From positions 248,001-312,000 of the forward strand of contig NZ_CABVIR010000007.1 of NCBI RefSeq assembly GCF_902498065.1: 64,000 bases of DNA. The letters run 5' to 3'. Positions within the stretch are counted from its first letter, which is position 1. Each line of letters opens with the position of its first letter. Positions 26,223-35,185 of this stretch are shown here, one piece after another. The notes beneath the pieces are model-generated. The model was not told the DNA's origin, did not search any database, and saw only the letters and a list, made by a program, of their open reading frames with translations. The DNA comes from Pseudomonas fluorescens. Lineage in GTDB: Bacteria > Pseudomonadota > Gammaproteobacteria > Pseudomonadales > Pseudomonadaceae. Position numbers and translations under genes: made by a program.

Positions 26223-27788
26223 TCAGAACTGGAAGTAAAGGAACGGCGAGAAGCTTTGCGCCGAGAGTTTGAAAATCGAGGCGATGAACAGCACCAGTAC
26301 CAGCGTGCGCATCACGTAACGCGACCAGTCAGCGGTCCAGTAAGCCGGTTGCACGGTGGCTTCAACGCCAACGGTGTAACCCGGTTCGTGGATGCTGGCC
26401 GGGTTGTCGCCCGGTACGGCTTTGATCATTCCCGGGGTCGCAGTGGCCGGGCCATCGGCCTCGACATTCACCACAGGCTTGGTCTTTTCTGGCGGCAGGT
26501 TGGTGTAGAAATCACGGATGCCGAAGAACGCCAGGGTCATGTAAGCCACCACCAGGGTCGCCACTTGCAGGCCGGTGAGGCTGGCCGCGTTGAGTTCCGA
26601 CAACGACCATTCGCCGAAGCTGAACATCGCGCCGTACATACGGCCGGCGACGTGCAGGTTTTCCGAGCGGAAGATCACCCAGCCCATGACCACGAGCAGG
26701 AAGGTCAGCGCCCAGCGGATCGGGTTGATGCTGCGCGGCGAAGTGTTCAGGCCCAGGGCTTTTTCAATGGCCAGCCACATGCCGTGCCATGCACCCCACA
26801 CGATGTAAGTGATGTTCGCGCCGTGCCACAGACCACCGAGCAGCATGGTCAGGAACAGGTTGCGATAGGTCATCAGAGTGCCTTTGCGATTGCCGCCCAG
26901 CGTGATGTACAGGTAGTCACGCAGCCAGGTGGACAGGCTGATGTGCCAGCGACGCCAGAACTCGGTGATCGACTGGCTGATGTACGGCTGTTTGAAGTTT
27001 TCCATGAAGCGGAAACCCATCATCAAGCCCAGGCCGATGGCCATGTCGCTGTAACCGGAGAAGTCGAAATACAACTGCGCGGTGTACGCCAGCGCGCCGA
27101 GCCAGGCATCGCCCGTGGTCGGGTTCTGCAAGGCGAAGCAATGGTCGGCGACCACCGCCAGGGTGTCGGCGATGAAGACTTTCTTGATGAAACCCTGCAT
27201 GAACCGCGTGGCACCTTCGGAGAACTTGTCGAGGGTGTGGGTGCGGTTGTTGAACTGGTCGGCGAGGTCGCGAAAACGCAACACCGGGCCGGCAATCAGG
27301 TGCGGGAAGATCGCCACGAACGCCGCAAAGTCGATCAGGTTGCGCGTTGCCGGCGTGTCGCCACGGTAGACGTCGATGATGTAGCTGATGGACTCGAAGA
27401 TGTAGAACGAGATCCCGATCGGCAACAGCACGTGGGTCAGGATGAACGGCGAAAGACCCACCGACGTCATCATCGCGTTGATGCTGTCGACGCCGAAGTT
27501 GGCGTACTTGAAGTAGCCGAGGATGCACAGGTCGACGCCCACGCCGAGCAGCAGCCAGCGCTGGGCCGGTTTGGTCCGAACGCCTGCGGCGCCGACTTTG
27601 AGGCCGATCCAGTAGTTCCACAGCGTGACGGCGGCGAACAGCGCGAGGAAGTCCACGCGCCACCAGGCATAGAACACATAGCTGGCGAGCAGCAGCAGCA
27701 GGTTGCGATAGCGTATTCCGCTCAAGTAGTACATGCCGAGAAAGATCGGCAGGAACAAAAACAGGAACACGTTGGATGAAAATACCAT
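26223..27788 (-). CDS. algI: MBOAT-family alginate O-acetylation protein
   Basis: Polytopic inner-membrane acyltransferase thought to bring acetyl groups across the membrane to AlgJ. 521 residues with many helices and the MBOAT core GLWHGANITYIVWGAWHGMWLAIEK, which holds the conserved His. The start at 27788 (MVFSSNVFLFLFLPIFLGMYY) is the family start and follows a GGAGAGA ribosome-binding site; the longer frame upstream is non-homologous. About 210 bp separate it from algL and hold a REP doublet and a G-rich tract. Confidence 0.95.
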   Translation of the reverse strand: MVFSSNVFLFLFLPIFLGMYYLSGIRYRNLLLLLASYVFYAWWRVDFLALFAAVTLWNYWIGLKVGAAGVRTKPAQRWLLLGVGVDLCILGYFKYANFGVDSINAMMTSVGLSPFILTHVLLPIGISFYIFESISYIIDVYRGDTPATRNLIDFAAFVAIFPHLIAGPVLRFRDLADQFNNRTHTLDKFSEGATRFMQGFIKKVFIADTLAVVADHCFALQNPTTGDAWLGALAYTAQLYFDFSGYSDMAIGLGLMMGFRFMENFKQPYISQSITEFWRRWHISLSTWLRDYLYITLGGNRKGTLMTYRNLFLTMLLGGLWHGANITYIVWGAWHGMWLAIEKALGLNTSPRSINPIRWALTFLLVVMGWVIFRSENLHVAGRMYGAMFSFGEWSLSELNAASLTGLQVATLVVAYMTLAFFGIRDFYTNLPPEKTKPVVNVEADGPATATPGMIKAVPGDNPASIHEPGYTVGVEATVQPAYWTADWSRYVMRTLVLVLFIASIFKLSAQSFSPFLYFQF

Positions 27789-27830
27789 CCCGGTCTCTCC
27801 ATGTTTAACCACAGTCAAGGGCCGCAGCCC

Positions 27831-27862
27831 CCCCAAACCCCCCCACCAAAAACCGGGGGGCG
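27831..27862 (-). promoter_or_regulatory. G7-TTT-G7 tract and C6/G6 hairpin in the algI leader
   Basis: On the coding (minus) strand the sequence reads C6-GGTTTTTGGT-G7-TTT-G7, about 40-75 nt upstream of the algI start. It can form a GC hairpin (C6 with the first G run) or a G-quadruplex from the paired G runs. Function is inferred; the tract itself is directly visible. Confidence 0.5.
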
Positions 27863-27892
27863 TAACACACAAAAACTCAAACTTGACACCGA

Positions 27893-27988
27893 CCCTGTGG
27901 GAGCGGGCTTGCCCGCGATTGCAATCTGACATTCAACATTGATGTCGACTGACCCACCGCTATCGCGGGCAAGCCCGCTCCCACAGGG
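27893..27988. repeat. REP doublet (REPIN), GCGGGC subtype, between algL and algI
   Basis: Near-perfect inverted GTGGGAGCGGGCTTGCCCGC units around a ~45-bp spacer, inside the alginate operon and immediately after the algL stop. Confidence 0.93.
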
Positions 27989-28000
27989 TTATATGTTTGC

Positions 28001-29122
28001 CTAAGAACCTTTGCCTTTTTCGTTGGCCGGGTCGTAGACCTTGGTCAGGTCACCCCCGAGGCGGAAGGTCTTGAACGGCTGCATCTCGTGTTTTTTCTCG
28101 AGCACATCCGGCGAGCAGGTGTAGAGCGTGCAGAACGGTTCGAGCCAGGCGAATTTCGAGTCGATCTTGAGGTCGGTCATGTCCTGTTCCTTGCCGTTCT
28201 TTTTCTCGAAGATGTCCGGGTCTTCAACGCCGGCCAGCACTTGGTCACCCAAGCGTTTCAGCGCGCCGTTGTTTTCCTGGCGCAAATCCACACCGTTGAC
28301 CTGCGCAAAACTGGCGATCATCGCCAGCGGCGGCAGGGCGTAGTTGTGATAGGCGAGGGCGCGTTGCTGGCGCTTGAGTTCGTTGGGCAGGAAACCCTGG
28401 GCGTCGATTTGATTGGCGGCGACCTTGAATTCCTTCACCGACCAGTCGAACAGGTCGCGGCGGTTGGTGGCGATGGACGTTGCCATCACCGACCAGGCGG
28501 ACCAGTACGAGTGGTTGTTGGTTTTTTCCAGCGGCAGGTTGTCCCAATCGCTGACCACCTGATCCGCCATTTTGCTGAACCAGGCTTCAATCAACTGCGA
28601 CTCTTGCTGATGGTTGGCCAACGGATGCGAGTCGGAGAACTTCAGGCGCAGGTACGAAGACGCCATGCTGCCCAATGCCCATTTGCGCATGGACTTGCCG
28701 GTGTGGTTGAAGTCCTTGGACATCAGCGCGTCGGCCTTGGCCCACGCGGTCAACCAGTTCAGGGTGCATTCGAGCTGTTCCGGACGACCGTCACGCATGA
28801 ACTGCATCACGCGCTTGCTGGTGCCGCGCTCAATCTTGGTGATGTCGGCGGTGGTGTCGCGGAAGGCTTTTTCCGATGCCTCGTTCAGGGTCGAACGGGC
28901 CTTGTCGGAGCCTTCGTACTTGCTGCGAAATTGCAGCGAACCGGTGTACGGCGTCGGCATCGCGTCACAGCCATCTTTGCTGTCGCCGGTTTTGACTTTT
29001 TCAATCGGCGCGAAGTAGCCCTGGGGCGGACGCAGGGGCGCGGCGGCCTGCGTGGCGCCGGCGAACATCGCCAGGGTCAGCAGGGAGGGCGCCAATAATC
29101 TTTTCAAAGTTCGGGTTTGCAT
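28001..29122 (-). CDS. algL: Alginate lyase (poly-mannuronate lyase)
   Basis: Periplasmic PL5-family lyase that degrades alginate misdirected into the periplasm. 373 residues with a signal peptide (about 1-27, TQAAA). The active-site region NNHSYWSAWSVMATSIATNR (about 195-215) carries the catalytic Asn/His/Tyr motif NNHSYW. The rest is an alpha/alpha toroid. Starts 7 bp after algX in the same operon. Confidence 0.95.
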   Translation of the reverse strand: MQTRTLKRLLAPSLLTLAMFAGATQAAAPLRPPQGYFAPIEKVKTGDSKDGCDAMPTPYTGSLQFRSKYEGSDKARSTLNEASEKAFRDTTADITKIERGTSKRVMQFMRDGRPEQLECTLNWLTAWAKADALMSKDFNHTGKSMRKWALGSMASSYLRLKFSDSHPLANHQQESQLIEAWFSKMADQVVSDWDNLPLEKTNNHSYWSAWSVMATSIATNRRDLFDWSVKEFKVAANQIDAQGFLPNELKRQQRALAYHNYALPPLAMIASFAQVNGVDLRQENNGALKRLGDQVLAGVEDPDIFEKKNGKEQDMTDLKIDSKFAWLEPFCTLYTCSPDVLEKKHEMQPFKTFRLGGDLTKVYDPANEKGKGS

Positions 29123-29129
29123 AATTGCC

Positions 29130-30578
29130 TCATTGCCCGGCCTGAGCAGTCTTCAGCCCAGCGCCTGGGAACACGTTGCGTTTGCAGATTTTCGCTTCGA
29201 CTTTCTGTGGCGCGGCACCTGCTTCAGGGCCCTGGACTTCGACGGCCAGCAGATTCTGCGAGGCCCAGTCTTCGTCCGTGCGCAACTCAAAGGCGAAACG
29301 CCCGTCGGTATCGGAGGTTTCCGGTTTATCGATCTTGATGTCCTCGTGGCGACCGTTCATGTACCAGAGGGTGGCTTGCAGAGTTTTCACCGACGGATCG
29401 GCGAAGCGGATGTCAACCTGATGGCTGCTGTTTTGCAGGTTCAGGTTCTTGCTGTTGACCATCAATTCGTTCTTGCCCGGTTTCAACGTGGCACTGCCGC
29501 TCATCTGTGCATCCTTGCCTTCGCAACCGTTGTCCAGCAGCGCCATCATCTGGCGGTAGATGGTTTCCTGGTCGAGGCGATAGAGCGGCGAGAATTCCCA
29601 GATCAAAATTTTCGGCGGCTTGGTCTGGAACTCTTCGCTGCCCAGGTACTGCAGCATCGAACCTTCCAGGCCACCGCCAGGGAACGCCACGTTGAGGATG
29701 TCGGCGCCGATGGCCTCCTGGAGGAAACCGGCGAAGTTGTAGTTCTTGCCACTGTGGCTGGTGCCGACCAGGGTGATCTCGGGATTGCCGGAGTCACTGA
29801 ACAGATCGCCATCGCCTGCTTCGCCCTTCGGCTCGGTGGTGAATTGATCCATGTACTGGATCGCGTAGCTGGTGCCACAGAGTTGACCGGCCATATTGTG
29901 TAACGTTCCGGTCTTGCCCATGCGACCCGACTTATGGCTCTCGAATTCGCGTTTCGGAATGCCGGCAAACTCAGGCAGTTGCTTGATTTTATCGCCGACG
30001 ATTTTCGCCGTACGCTGGGCGCCATACGGTGTCCAGTGTTGGTCGCCGCGGAAATAGAAGTCGTGGGCGGGCAGGGTGTCGGGCAGCGATTCGTTGGTCA
30101 GCGGCGACAGGTCCGGCACCACGTAACCCATGGCGGCGAAACGGCCGAGCATGGTCTTGTAGTTCTTCAGCGCCTTGTCGAAATCGAACTTGGCCTTGTC
30201 TTCCGGATTCAGCTTGTTGCGGTTCACCAGGCCACGCGTGGGTTGGTAAACGACAACGAGTTCCACGCCTTTGCTCTTGAACGCATCGTGCAGTTCTTTC
30301 ATGCGTTTGTAGCCGGCCGGGGTGGTGTCGAATTCGGTGCGCAAGTCTTCCTGCGTACGGAACAGCCAATCGCCCTGAGCCTGCACCAGCGTGGTGAAGT
30401 TTTGCTGATAACGCGTGGTGTAGTTCTTCGCGTCGTGGGCTTCGGGGCACAGGTTGCAGCACGGCTCGGCGTTGAATGCCGGTGCTTTGACTTCATCGGC
30501 ACGGACGCCAGCGCTGGCTGCGAGAATGCCGGCGGTCAGGGCCGACAAGCTGAGTAATTTGATCAAGTGTGGGTGCAT
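29130..30578 (-). CDS. algX: Alginate acetyltransferase / secretion scaffold
   Basis: Periplasmic two-domain protein (482 residues) that binds and acetylates alginate. Signal peptide about 1-27. The SGNH-like domain contains D179 and H181 (FRGDQHWTPYG) and S274 (VGTSHSGKNY), equivalent to the catalytic residues known in P. aeruginosa AlgX. The C-terminal carbohydrate-binding module starts near residue 350. Eleven bases separate it from algG. Confidence 0.95.
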   Translation of the reverse strand: MHPHLIKLLSLSALTAGILAASAGVRADEVKAPAFNAEPCCNLCPEAHDAKNYTTRYQQNFTTLVQAQGDWLFRTQEDLRTEFDTTPAGYKRMKELHDAFKSKGVELVVVYQPTRGLVNRNKLNPEDKAKFDFDKALKNYKTMLGRFAAMGYVVPDLSPLTNESLPDTLPAHDFYFRGDQHWTPYGAQRTAKIVGDKIKQLPEFAGIPKREFESHKSGRMGKTGTLHNMAGQLCGTSYAIQYMDQFTTEPKGEAGDGDLFSDSGNPEITLVGTSHSGKNYNFAGFLQEAIGADILNVAFPGGGLEGSMLQYLGSEEFQTKPPKILIWEFSPLYRLDQETIYRQMMALLDNGCEGKDAQMSGSATLKPGKNELMVNSKNLNLQNSSHQVDIRFADPSVKTLQATLWYMNGRHEDIKIDKPETSDTDGRFAFELRTDEDWASQNLLAVEVQGPEAGAAPQKVEAKICKRNVFPGAGLKTAQAGQ

Positions 30579-30588
30579 AAAATTATCC

Positions 30589-32160
30589 TCAGTCCCGCAT
30601 TTCGGTCTGGCGTTCGACAGGGTCGATCAGCACGGCTTTCTGCTGGCGCACCAGCAGGTCGAGAATTTCATCCTGACGCTCGCCGAGAATCCCGTTGAAG
30701 CTGATGCCGCTGGATTTGGTCGGGGCGAGCATGGACACGCGATACAACTCGACGCTCAGCGGCGAGTCGATGGACAGCGGGCCGCTGCCGTTGCCGGCCA
30801 GTTCGCCGCCAACGATGATCAGCGACACCTGGGCATCGAACGGGTCAAGCTTGATGTCCCGGTCGGTGTCGCTCAGGTCCTTGATGTGCCCGTAAACGCC
30901 GGTCAGGCCGTTGGCCATGGCCAGGTTTTCGTACAGGCGAATGTTCACGCTGTTACGAATACGAATGCCGTGACGCTTGTTGCTGATCACCTTGTTGCCC
31001 CACAACAGGTTGTCGGCACTCTCGTAGAGGGTGATGCCGTCGGTGTGGTTCTTGTAGATCTCGTTGTAGGCGATCAGGTTGTTCACGCTGTTACGGTCGA
31101 TTACCAGGCCCGAGAGCTTGTTGTCGTAGCTGCGGTTGTTGAAGATGAAGCTGTCGTTGACCTCACGGGAAATAATGATCCCGTGCTTCTTCTTGGTCCC
31201 GTAGACGGTGTTGTCCGCGATGATCAGACCGTGGGAACGGTCATGCGGGTCGATGCCGTAGACGATGTTGTCTTTGTAGGTGTTGCCCTTGACCACGAAG
31301 TCGCGGGTTTCGTAGCAGTAGAAGCCGTACCACATGTCCGAGAACTCGGAGCCGACGATCCAGCCGCTCGGTTCAGGGCGCTTGAGTACCTTGGCCATGT
31401 TCGGCGTGTACTGGGAAATACTCACGCCGTAGGACTTACTGTTGGCGTAGCCGAAGCTGGCGATCTTGCTGTTGGCGATGTAGGTCTGGGTACCGCCCCA
31501 GGACAACATGAACGGCCGGAATTCCTTGGGCGACTTGAAGACCGCCGGGCCGTTTGCCTTCTCGCTCCAGCCAGTGATTTTGGTATCACGCACAAACAGC
31601 TGACCGTCGTTGACCAGGAATGAACCGGCCTCTTGGGACAGGCGCAATTCCTGGGTCTGCTTGTCGATTTCGAGAATGCCTTTCTCGCCGACCACAATCG
31701 GCAACTTCGCCAGGAACACGCCCGGGGACGTTTCGCTGAAGTACTGCTTGGGCAGCTTCTTCGCCAGGTCCTTGAGGTTCATGTAGCCGTCGTCGATGAA
31801 AATCGCCTGCGGGATGCCGTGCTGACGCACCACCCATTCGGCCATTTTGTTATCGCCGCCGATGAAGTCCTTCAGGGCGTTTTCCTGCATCATCCGGCGC
31901 ACGCTGATCTTGCCGGCCTTGGTGCGCACGACTTTCGCGGCGATGGCTTCGGCGGTGTAGCCGGAGGTGTCCGGCAGTTTCGGTTTTTCCAGTGCCAGCG
32001 GCGCGGTCGGGGCGCTGCTGACGGTGTAGGTCTTGGCTTGTTGCAGTTCTTTCGCTGTGGTGACCGGCTTGACCGGTTCCACATTGGCGAAGGCGGCCGA
32101 GCTGACCAGCAGCATCGCGCCGGCCAGCAAGGTCAATGAGCCTCTCTTCGGACTGTTCAT
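30589..32160 (-). CDS. algG: Mannuronan C5-epimerase
   Basis: Converts polymer D-mannuronate to L-guluronate in the periplasm. 523 residues with signal peptide (about 1-26, SSAAFA) and a right-handed beta-helix of CASH repeats (about 230-500). The catalytic motif DPHDRSHG is intact, followed by regular repeats such as NNRSYDNKLSGLVIDRN and YKNHTDGITLYESADN. The start at 32160 is the family start; a much longer open frame into algE is a shadow. Confidence 0.95.
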   Translation of the reverse strand: MNSPKRGSLTLLAGAMLLVSSAAFANVEPVKPVTTAKELQQAKTYTVSSAPTAPLALEKPKLPDTSGYTAEAIAAKVVRTKAGKISVRRMMQENALKDFIGGDNKMAEWVVRQHGIPQAIFIDDGYMNLKDLAKKLPKQYFSETSPGVFLAKLPIVVGEKGILEIDKQTQELRLSQEAGSFLVNDGQLFVRDTKITGWSEKANGPAVFKSPKEFRPFMLSWGGTQTYIANSKIASFGYANSKSYGVSISQYTPNMAKVLKRPEPSGWIVGSEFSDMWYGFYCYETRDFVVKGNTYKDNIVYGIDPHDRSHGLIIADNTVYGTKKKHGIIISREVNDSFIFNNRSYDNKLSGLVIDRNSVNNLIAYNEIYKNHTDGITLYESADNLLWGNKVISNKRHGIRIRNSVNIRLYENLAMANGLTGVYGHIKDLSDTDRDIKLDPFDAQVSLIIVGGELAGNGSGPLSIDSPLSVELYRVSMLAPTKSSGISFNGILGERQDEILDLLVRQQKAVLIDPVERQTEMRD

Positions 32161-32186
32161 GTCAGGAACTCCCTTAGCGGTTCGCA

Positions 32187-33671
32187 TCAGAAGCGCCAGA
32201 TCACGTCGATAAACGCGCGGTGCATGTACGAGTCGACTTCTTTGCCATACGCATCGCCAGGCTTGAACACACCGCCACGCAAGCGCACGAGGGCCGACGG
32301 TTCGTCGATCGACTGGCTCAACGCGGCAGGCAACAGGCCCTGCTTGAAGTACTTGGTGACCACGAGGTCCATTTCCTGGCCGAGGTCTTTGTTGCCATCT
32401 TCCAGCGGCAGGGACGTGCTGGAGAGAATCGCGCCGGTTGGGTCGGTGTCGTTCTCGACGGCGTTGATGCCGTTGCTGCCGACCGGCTTGTTGCCGTCGA
32501 CGCGCCAGAACTTGTGGTAGATCACGCTGGCGTCGTATTCGTCGTTGAGCATCCACGAACCGAACAACGTAGCGGTCTGCATGTTGTTCATTTCGCCACG
32601 GAATGCTTCGCCGAAACGATGCACCCGCGAGCGCGTACCGGTGTAGTTCGAGCGGTTGCTTTCCAGGCCGTTCTGTTCGTAATCGGCGCTGGCGCGGGCA
32701 TAGGCTGCACCGACTTGCCATTGCGGATCGAGGCGCAGACGCACGCCGATATCGGTGGCCCAGCCGTTGAGGTCTTCACCGCGCTTGGCTTCGGTCGGGC
32801 GGGAGCCGTCGGCGTTGAGCTGATTCACCGTGTCGGTGTCGCCGCTCATGCCGGTGACGCTGCCCCAGTAATTGACGGTGTTGGTGTTGCGGTAGTTGTA
32901 GGCGTCGCTGTCAGCGGTGAGGCCGAGCCAGCTGATGTCGCCGTTCTGTTTCTTGTCCAGCGAGTCGCCGGCCACGCCCGGTTCCGGGTAGTCGAGCTTG
33001 CCGTCATCGTGGGTGTGATGACCGCGAATGCCAACCCAATTGCCCGGCGTCCACTGGTACGCCGCATCGGCGTAGAGGTGCAGGCGATCCTTGTCTTTCG
33101 GTGCCAGTTCCTTCAGGTCGGTGCGGTACTCGCTGAAGCGTTCGGCGACACCGACGTTGGCGCGCAACAGGGTGGTGTCGAAGGTCCAGTTCAGGGCTTC
33201 GATGTTGGTGTCGCGCCATTGGCCGTCGTCGTTGCGCAGGCGTTGGCGACCGAGCTTCAACTGCTCGCCCGGATACGGCGTGAGGCCGCTGTAGCCGACC
33301 CAGAATTCGCGCATCGCCAGGTAGTTCTTCTTGGTCTTGCGATCACCGTTGTCGGTGGTCTGGGTGCCGTCGTTGTCAGACTGCTGCAAGGTGTCGGTTT
33401 CGATGATGTCGGTGGACGTCACGGCCTGACCCATGGCGTAGGCGCTCCACGCGCCGCTTTCGCCATAGACCCATGGGCGCAAGTCGAGACCGACGCCGCT
33501 GACGTCGCCGCCACTGGCGGTGCCCAGGTCACGGTCGTCTTCGGACTGGCCGGTGACTTTCACGTCGAGACCGTAGTTCTGGGTTTCGGTCAGGGCTGCC
33601 AGGGTTGGGCACGACCACAAGAGAGCGAATGACAGGCCAATACCGGCCTTCACGAATGGATTCAACTTCAT
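32187..33671 (-). CDS. algE: Alginate outer-membrane porin
   Basis: 18-strand outer-membrane channel through which alginate leaves the cell. 494 residues with a signal peptide (about 1-25) and alternating strands, many aromatic girdle residues and a C-terminal strand ending AFIDVIWRF, with the terminal Phe expected for BAM-assembled barrels. Its ATG overlaps the 3' end of algK by 4 bp. Confidence 0.95.
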   Translation of the reverse strand: MKLNPFVKAGIGLSFALLWSCPTLAALTETQNYGLDVKVTGQSEDDRDLGTASGGDVSGVGLDLRPWVYGESGAWSAYAMGQAVTSTDIIETDTLQQSDNDGTQTTDNGDRKTKKNYLAMREFWVGYSGLTPYPGEQLKLGRQRLRNDDGQWRDTNIEALNWTFDTTLLRANVGVAERFSEYRTDLKELAPKDKDRLHLYADAAYQWTPGNWVGIRGHHTHDDGKLDYPEPGVAGDSLDKKQNGDISWLGLTADSDAYNYRNTNTVNYWGSVTGMSGDTDTVNQLNADGSRPTEAKRGEDLNGWATDIGVRLRLDPQWQVGAAYARASADYEQNGLESNRSNYTGTRSRVHRFGEAFRGEMNNMQTATLFGSWMLNDEYDASVIYHKFWRVDGNKPVGSNGINAVENDTDPTGAILSSTSLPLEDGNKDLGQEMDLVVTKYFKQGLLPAALSQSIDEPSALVRLRGGVFKPGDAYGKEVDSYMHRAFIDVIWRF

Positions 33672-35176
33672 AGGGATTCCTCGCCGTCTTCTTCTTGCAG
33701 GGCATGCAGTTCCAGCGTGTTCTGGCTCAAGGCACCACGAACGGCCTGTTCTTGTTTCAACAGGCGTTGGGCCTCGGCGAGCTGGGCAGGCGGCAGTTGG
33801 GCTTCGAGTGTTTGCGCAAGCTCGGTGGCCTGCGGGGTGTTCTGGGCCTTGGCCAATTGGCTGAAGACATAAGCGTTAAGCGGGTCGGGCTTGGTGCCCT
33901 TGCCTTGGGAAAACAATTGGGCGATGGCGAAGTCGGCGCTGTTCTGGCCGTTGCGCGCAGCGGTCAGCAAATGATCCAGTGCCTTCTGCGAATAGACCTT
34001 GCCCAGGTAACCACGGCGATAAATCTGGCCGAGGTAGTAATCGGCAGCGACTTCCTTGCCGACGGCTTTCTGGAAATGTTCTTCGGCGACTTTCGCGTCG
34101 GCCGGCACCCATTTGCCTTCGTAGTACAGCTTGCCGAGCAACAGTTCAGCGCGTGGCTGGTCGGCGGCGCGGCCGTTGTCCAGGTACTTCATCATCGTGT
34201 CGACGTCGCCGAGTTCCGGGAAGTCGTAGAGCAATTGCGCAAGGCTGACCCAGGAAGCGGGGTAGCCGGGGGCGATATCTTCGAGCAGCGATTGAGCGGT
34301 TTTCTCGTCAGTCTTGCCCAAGGATGCATCACCGAGCACACGAGCGACGCTGTCCACGCGCTGGGCGGAAACGGTGCCGCGGGAATGCGCCGCTTGCATC
34401 TGCTTGATCAGCTCGGCCTGCTGTTCCGGTTTGCCTTGTTTCTGGTAAACCGTGGCGAGCTCGACGTAGCAGATGTCGGTGGTGTTCAACGCGGCTTTGC
34501 AGATGGTGACGACTTCGTCCAGGTGCTGGTCGTAAGTGCCCTGGGTGCGATAGAGCAGCACCTGGGCCAGACCCGCTTCCGGTTTGCCTTCGGCGCGCCA
34601 TTGGCTGATCTGCTGTTGCGCGTTGACGTTGGGGAAGCTGTGCGGGTATTGCAGGTACAGCATCGCCAGCGGAATCAGCGTATTGCCTTCGCCATTGGCC
34701 GAGGCTTTTTTCAACAGGCCTTCGGCTTCGTGCTGTTCGGCTTCGGTGGAACCGGGTTTGGCCACCAGCAAGCGACCCAAGCGAGCCTGAGCGCGCGGCG
34801 AAACGTCTGCCGCGGCGCGGTAAGTCGCCTCGGCCTGCTTGATTTGCGCCGGGTCGCGGCTGTCGACCTGGATATCGGCCAGGCCTACTTGAGCCTCGCT
34901 GTAGCCGAGGTCGGCCAATTGCTTGTAGTTCTGCTGCGCCAGCGTGGTATCGCCGCGCTTGAGGGCTTCATTGGCCAGACGCTGGTCGGGCAGGCCGGCG
35001 CAACCGGCCAGGCTCACGGCCAGGGCCAAAGCACACACCGTACCCCTGTGGGAGCCAGCCTGCTGGCGATTCAAGCGGCTCGGTACATCAGACAAACCGC
35101 GGCGATCCCATCGCGAGCAGGCTCGCTCCCACAGGGACTGCGGCGTATTCGAGATTTTTGTGATGGTCACGGGCAT
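33668..35176 (-). CDS. algK: Alginate export TPR lipoprotein with REP-encoded N-terminal extension
   Basis: Outer-membrane lipoprotein with Sel1/TPR-like repeats that organises AlgE and AlgX. 502 residues. The ATG at 35176 has a good AGAGGA ribosome-binding site 10 bp after alg44, and the mature protein begins at a lipobox ALAVSLAGC (Cys59). Residues ~14-46 between them (SLWERACSRWDRRGLSDVPS...) are encoded by a REP doublet that stays in frame, so the signal peptide has an unusually long n-region. A GTG at 35038 could instead start just before the hydrophobic core but would lack basic residues. Repeats run from about residue 65 to 480. Confidence 0.92.
   Translation of the reverse strand: MPVTITKISNTPQSLWERACSRWDRRGLSDVPSRLNRQQAGSHRGTVCALALAVSLAGCAGLPDQRLANEALKRGDTTLAQQNYKQLADLGYSEAQVGLADIQVDSRDPAQIKQAEATYRAAADVSPRAQARLGRLLVAKPGSTEAEQHEAEGLLKKASANGEGNTLIPLAMLYLQYPHSFPNVNAQQQISQWRAEGKPEAGLAQVLLYRTQGTYDQHLDEVVTICKAALNTTDICYVELATVYQKQGKPEQQAELIKQMQAAHSRGTVSAQRVDSVARVLGDASLGKTDEKTAQSLLEDIAPGYPASWVSLAQLLYDFPELGDVDTMMKYLDNGRAADQPRAELLLGKLYYEGKWVPADAKVAEEHFQKAVGKEVAADYYLGQIYRRGYLGKVYSQKALDHLLTAARNGQNSADFAIAQLFSQGKGTKPDPLNAYVFSQLAKAQNTPQATELAQTLEAQLPPAQLAEAQRLLKQEQAVRGALSQNTLELHALQEEDGEESL
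35043..35136. repeat. REP doublet (REPIN) inside the algK reading frame
   Basis: Two inverted REP units of different subtypes (GTGGGAGCCAGCCTGCTGGC and, inverted, GTGGGAGCGAGCCTGCTCGC) with a ~39-bp spacer. They lie between the algK start codon and its lipobox, without stop codons in the coding frame. Confidence 0.92.
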
Positions 35177-35185
35177 GTCCTCTGC

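Noticed and set aside
26199..27779. 526-residue plus-strand open frame
   Set aside because: Antisense to algI; low-complexity His/Gln/Glu-rich product typical of a shadow.
32220..33632. 470-residue plus-strand open frame
   Set aside because: Antisense to algE; no domain match and composition of a reverse shadow.
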